Shown here: piece after piece, positions 61,438-64,000 of the stretch | Position numbering within the stretch: position 1 is the stretch's first letter | Layout: every line of letters begins with the position of its first letter | NCBI GenBank assembly: GCA_002748285.1 | Contig: PDSA01000013.1 | Coordinates: 1 to 64,000, forward strand | From: Rhodobacterales bacterium | Lineage (GTDB): Bacteria; Pseudomonadota; Alphaproteobacteria; Rhodobacterales; Rhodobacteraceae | Reading direction: 5' to 3' | Length of the DNA stretch: 64,000 bases | The notes under the pieces: generated by a model | The model's input: only the letters and a program-made list of their open reading frames with translations | Databases searched by the model: none | Told to the model about the DNA's origin: nothing | Position numbers and translations under genes: made by a program

Positions 61438-62721
61438 TTATTTACAGCCGAGTTCGATTTTGTTCTCTTTGGCGTAGGCCAGAGAATCTTCTTCGATCAG
61501 CGCGTTGATGACTTCGGAGTCAGATTCGCCAAAATCGGTGATCAGGCTCCAGGTCTTGGTGTCGGCGTCCCATTCGGAAACAGCAGCGCGGCCCGGGCCA
61601 CCGTGATTGGCACAAGAGACCTCAAAGGATGGACCAAAGTTGGGCATACCTGCCGCAGCCATGATTTCCTCGGTGATCACAAGTGCTTCCATACCGTCGC
61701 GCATCTCTGCAGGGGTGATGTTGGCGTGACCGGACAGTTCCTGAGCCTTCTTGGTGGCTTCGGCAGCCAACATGGCAGCATACATACCACGGTTATACAG
61801 CACACGACCGGCCTGGTCGCCTGCACCAGCGGCTTTGCCAGCGTCATAGACGTATTTCTTCAGGTCATCATAAACCGGGTAGTCCATACCCACATTGTGC
61901 ATGGCCAGCGCTTTGTAGCCATCAGCAGCCGCACCGGCAGGCAGCACGTCATGCTCGGCACCCGACCACCATGCGCCAATGAAGTTTTCCATTGGGAAGT
62001 TGATGTTGGCGGCCTCTTGAATGGCAACCTGGTTCATCACGCCCCAGCCCCACATCAGAACATAGTCCGGACGCTGACGACGAATTTGCAGCCACTGGGA
62101 TTTCTGCTCTTGACCGGGGTGGTCAACGGCCAGCTTGATCAGCTCGTAGCCGTATTTTTTCGCCAGCTCTTCCAGGGTGCGGATTGGCTCTTTGCCATAG
62201 GCCGAGTTGTGATACACAAGTGCAATTTTCTTGCCCTTCAGATCATCGCCATTTTGCGACAACAGATAGTTGATCGCAATCGAAGCACTATCCCAGTAGT
62301 TGGCAGGGTAGTTGAACACATGGCTGAACACAGCGCCATTGGCAGCCGAGGTCCGGCCATAACCCATGGTGTGCAGCGGAATGCCAGCCACGGTGACTTT
62401 GGGGATCAGCTGGTAGGTGATGCCGGTAGACAGAGGCTGATACACCAGCGCGCCGGCGTCTTTGGTTGCCTCAAAGCATTCCACACCCTTTTCGGTGGAA
62501 TAGCCGGTTTCGCACTCAGGAACCGAAGTTTTTACACCACCGATGCCGCCATCGCGCTCGTTCAGCAGGGTAAAGTAATCGGCATAGCCATCTGCAAACG
62601 GGATACCACCGGCTGCATATGGGCCTGTGCGGTAAGACAGCGACGGGTAGACCAGATCGGCCATCACCGGCGCCGCAGCCATTACGGCAGCTACCGCCAT
62701 TGTTACAAGTTTCAATTTCAT
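61438..62721 (-). CDS. ABC transporter substrate-binding protein
   Basis: A 427-residue periplasmic protein of the Leu/Ile/Val-BP (PBP1) fold with a Sec signal (LVTMAVAAVMAAAPVMA). Motifs: FADGYADYFTLLNERDGGIGG, LVYHNSAYGKEPIRTLEELAKKYG and MWGWGVMNQVAIQEAANI. Likely binds an amino acid, amide or aromatic compound; the substrate cannot be told. It is separated from livM by about 106 bp. Confidence 0.92.
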   Translation of the reverse strand: MKLKLVTMAVAAVMAAAPVMADLVYPSLSYRTGPYAAGGIPFADGYADYFTLLNERDGGIGGVKTSVPECETGYSTEKGVECFEATKDAGALVYQPLSTGITYQLIPKVTVAGIPLHTMGYGRTSAANGAVFSHVFNYPANYWDSASIAINYLLSQNGDDLKGKKIALVYHNSAYGKEPIRTLEELAKKYGYELIKLAVDHPGQEQKSQWLQIRRQRPDYVLMWGWGVMNQVAIQEAANINFPMENFIGAWWSGAEHDVLPAGAAADGYKALAMHNVGMDYPVYDDLKKYVYDAGKAAGAGDQAGRVLYNRGMYAAMLAAEATKKAQELSGHANITPAEMRDGMEALVITEEIMAAAGMPNFGPSFEVSCANHGGPGRAAVSEWDADTKTWSLITDFGESDSEVINALIEEDSLAYAKENKIELGCK

Positions 62722-62801
62722 TTCAGATTCTCCTCCGTTGGGATTCTTCTTCGTTATAAGTCGTCGGGGTTTGCCCGATCTTTGGTTTTGGCCCGCCCCT
62801 G

Positions 62802-62845
62802 AATGTGGGAAGGGCCATCATTTTTGTTTAATGTGGGAAAGGCCA
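62802..62845. repeat. Short direct repeat at livM 3' end
   Basis: AATGTGGGAAGGGCCA (62802-62817) and AATGTGGGAAAGGCCA (62830-62845), 28 bp apart with one difference. The right copy encodes the C-terminal Trp-Pro-Phe-Pro-His and stop of LivM; the left is an untranslated duplicate. Confidence 0.6.
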
Positions 62846-63904
62846 CAATCTCAGTTTCTCTTTGGCGATGCGCCACAGCTGGGCCATACCATGTGGCTCC
62901 ACGATCAGCACCACAACGATCAGGGCACCAACGATCACGAACTCCAGATGCGCTGCCAGATCGGTCGGCCAGCCGAGACCGCCCACCAATACGTTTTTCA
63001 GCAGCACCGGCAGCAACACCATGAAGGCCGCGCCGGCAAAAGAGCCAAAGATCGAGCCCAGACCGCCGATGATCACCATGAACAGGATCAGGAAGGATTT
63101 CGAGATGCCAAAGGCTTCGCCCCCTTCTGCTGCGCCCAGATAAACGGTAAACAGCAATGCGCCGGAGATCCCGATAAAGAACGAGGACACACCAAAGGCC
63201 GATAGCTTGGCTCTCAGCGGGTTCACCCCGATGATTTCCGCCGCAATATCCATATCACGGATCGCCATCCAGCTGCGGCCCACTGTGCCGCGGGTCAGGT
63301 TGCGTGCCAGCCAGGCACAGGCAACCACGAACACCAGGCAGATCATGTATTTCGCCCAAGCCTCGACATTGGGGCCGGTCACATTGACCCCGAGCACGCT
63401 GCGCTCTGGCGCGGCAATGGTGCCCGAAGCCGAGTAGTTATAGAACCACGGCACCCGGTTGAACAGCCAGATCAGGAAGAACTGCGAGGCCAGTGTGGCC
63501 ACCGCCAGATAGAACCCTTTGATGCGCAGCGAAGGCAGGCCGAACAGCATCCCGACAGCTGCGGTGATCACACCGGCCAGCAAGATATGCACGACGATCG
63601 AGATATCCGGGAAGGTGGTCATCAGCTTATAGGCCGAATAAGCCCCCACAGCCATGAACCCACCGGTCCCCAGCGACAGCTGGCCGCAATATCCAATCAG
63701 GATGTTCAGCCCCAGCGCTGCGATCACATAAACCAGCACCGGCACCAGAACCGCAGTGGCCCAGTAGTCGTTGATGATAAAGGGCACGACACAAAAGGCA
63801 AACACCATCAGGATGTAATACGCCACACGGTCGAACTTAATCGGGAATGTTTGGTTGTCCTTTACATAGGACGTCTTGAAGTCACCGGCTTCACGATAAA
63901 GCAT
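62828..63904 (-). CDS. livM: ABC transporter permease, LivM type
   Basis: A 358-residue permease with about ten helices (AYYILMVFAFCVVPFIIND, LGLNILIGYCGQLSLGTGGFMAVGAY, GMLFGLPSLRIKGFYLAVATL with the conserved LRxxGxYLA). FLMxxxFxx-type EAA region is present in SIFGSFAGAAFMVLLP. ATG at 63904, 4 bp after the livH stop, so coupled. Confidence 0.94.
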   Translation of the reverse strand: MLYREAGDFKTSYVKDNQTFPIKFDRVAYYILMVFAFCVVPFIINDYWATAVLVPVLVYVIAALGLNILIGYCGQLSLGTGGFMAVGAYSAYKLMTTFPDISIVVHILLAGVITAAVGMLFGLPSLRIKGFYLAVATLASQFFLIWLFNRVPWFYNYSASGTIAAPERSVLGVNVTGPNVEAWAKYMICLVFVVACAWLARNLTRGTVGRSWMAIRDMDIAAEIIGVNPLRAKLSAFGVSSFFIGISGALLFTVYLGAAEGGEAFGISKSFLILFMVIIGGLGSIFGSFAGAAFMVLLPVLLKNVLVGGLGWPTDLAAHLEFVIVGALIVVVLIVEPHGMAQLWRIAKEKLRLWPFPH

Positions 63905-63907
63905 CTA

Positions 63908-64000
63908 TTAAACCCTTTCGATAATTTTTTCGCCGAACAGACCTTGTGGTCTGAAGACAAGGAACACCAGAGCCAGAACATAGGCAAACCAGTTCTCCGT
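63908..64000 (-). CDS. livH: ABC transporter permease, LivH type (C-terminus only)
   Basis: The last 30 codons are seen on the minus strand: WFAYVLALVFLVFRPQGLFG followed by EKIIERV and TAA at 63910-63908. This is the typical LivH ending (VLVFRPxGLFG). The rest lies beyond the right edge of the window. Confidence 0.9.
   Translation of the reverse strand, partial: TENWFAYVLALVFLVFRPQGLFGEKIIERV

Overview
The window looks like chromosome of an alphaproteobacterium of the Rhodobacterales (Roseobacter group). This rests on gene content and order: MipZ rather than MinCDE, a scoAB CoA-transferase pair, a secreted RTX protein with a C-terminal Hint domain, a liv transporter with a PaaK-like ligase, mreBCD-mrdA-rodA directly after leuA, and a leucine-rich leader peptide in front of leuA. 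Most of it is ordinary housekeeping sequence in short operons on both strands, with two tRNA genes, no rRNA, no CRISPR array and no intact insertion sequence.

Left edge (1-2610): the end of an integrated element, probably a prophage or prophage-derived island. A leftward early operon (two tandem paralogous small proteins and a partial third) faces a rightward CI/LexA-like S24 repressor. Three 16-bp operators (TTGGCW-N4-TGCCAA) fill the gap between them, a lambda-like immunity switch. Two small cargo genes follow, then tRNA-Ser(GGA), whose 3' end points at the element and is the likely attachment site. Next comes about 1 kb of decayed sequence (2611-3608) with gene remnants and copies of a dispersed repeat.

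Region 3.6-25.9 kb: scoA-orf82-scoB, topA, a phosphopantetheinyl transferase, the RTX-Hint protein, a broken zapE, asd, mipZ, map, sfsA, a cinA-like/GNAT/AhpD-like/OmpA-like run, carbonic anhydrase, a leucyl aminopeptidase-NlpC/P60 pair, a potassium channel, rluB and tadA. Region 25.9-39.4 kb: a glycosyltransferase and UDP-glucose dehydrogenase, proline iminopeptidase, ubiG, a MarR-nitrilase-glutaredoxin-ComF group, hemH, an L,D-transpeptidase, a CAP lipoprotein and a hybrid histidine kinase with a very long Ala/Pro linker.

Region 39.5-47.6 kb is a surface-polysaccharide cluster: WecG-type, GT4 and GT2 transferases, a kinase-like ATPase, and an oxidoreductase/epimerase module present both as two overlapping genes and as one fused gene. 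Then come a sulfide:quinone-reductase-like flavoprotein, the leu leader and leuA, the rod-shape operon, ghrA, an N-formylglutamate amidohydrolase, tRNA-Val(GAC), rpmJ and a branched-chain/amide-type ABC transporter that runs off the right edge.

Two patterns stand out. First, a dispersed ~100-bp palindromic repeat occurs in three near-full and two partial copies, and its TATAGC end coincides with the stop codon of the preceding reading frame. Second, three otherwise well-conserved genes have lost internal segments: leuA (catalytic TTLRDGE region, in frame), comF (about 60 residues, in frame) and zapE (about 30 residues plus a frameshift).
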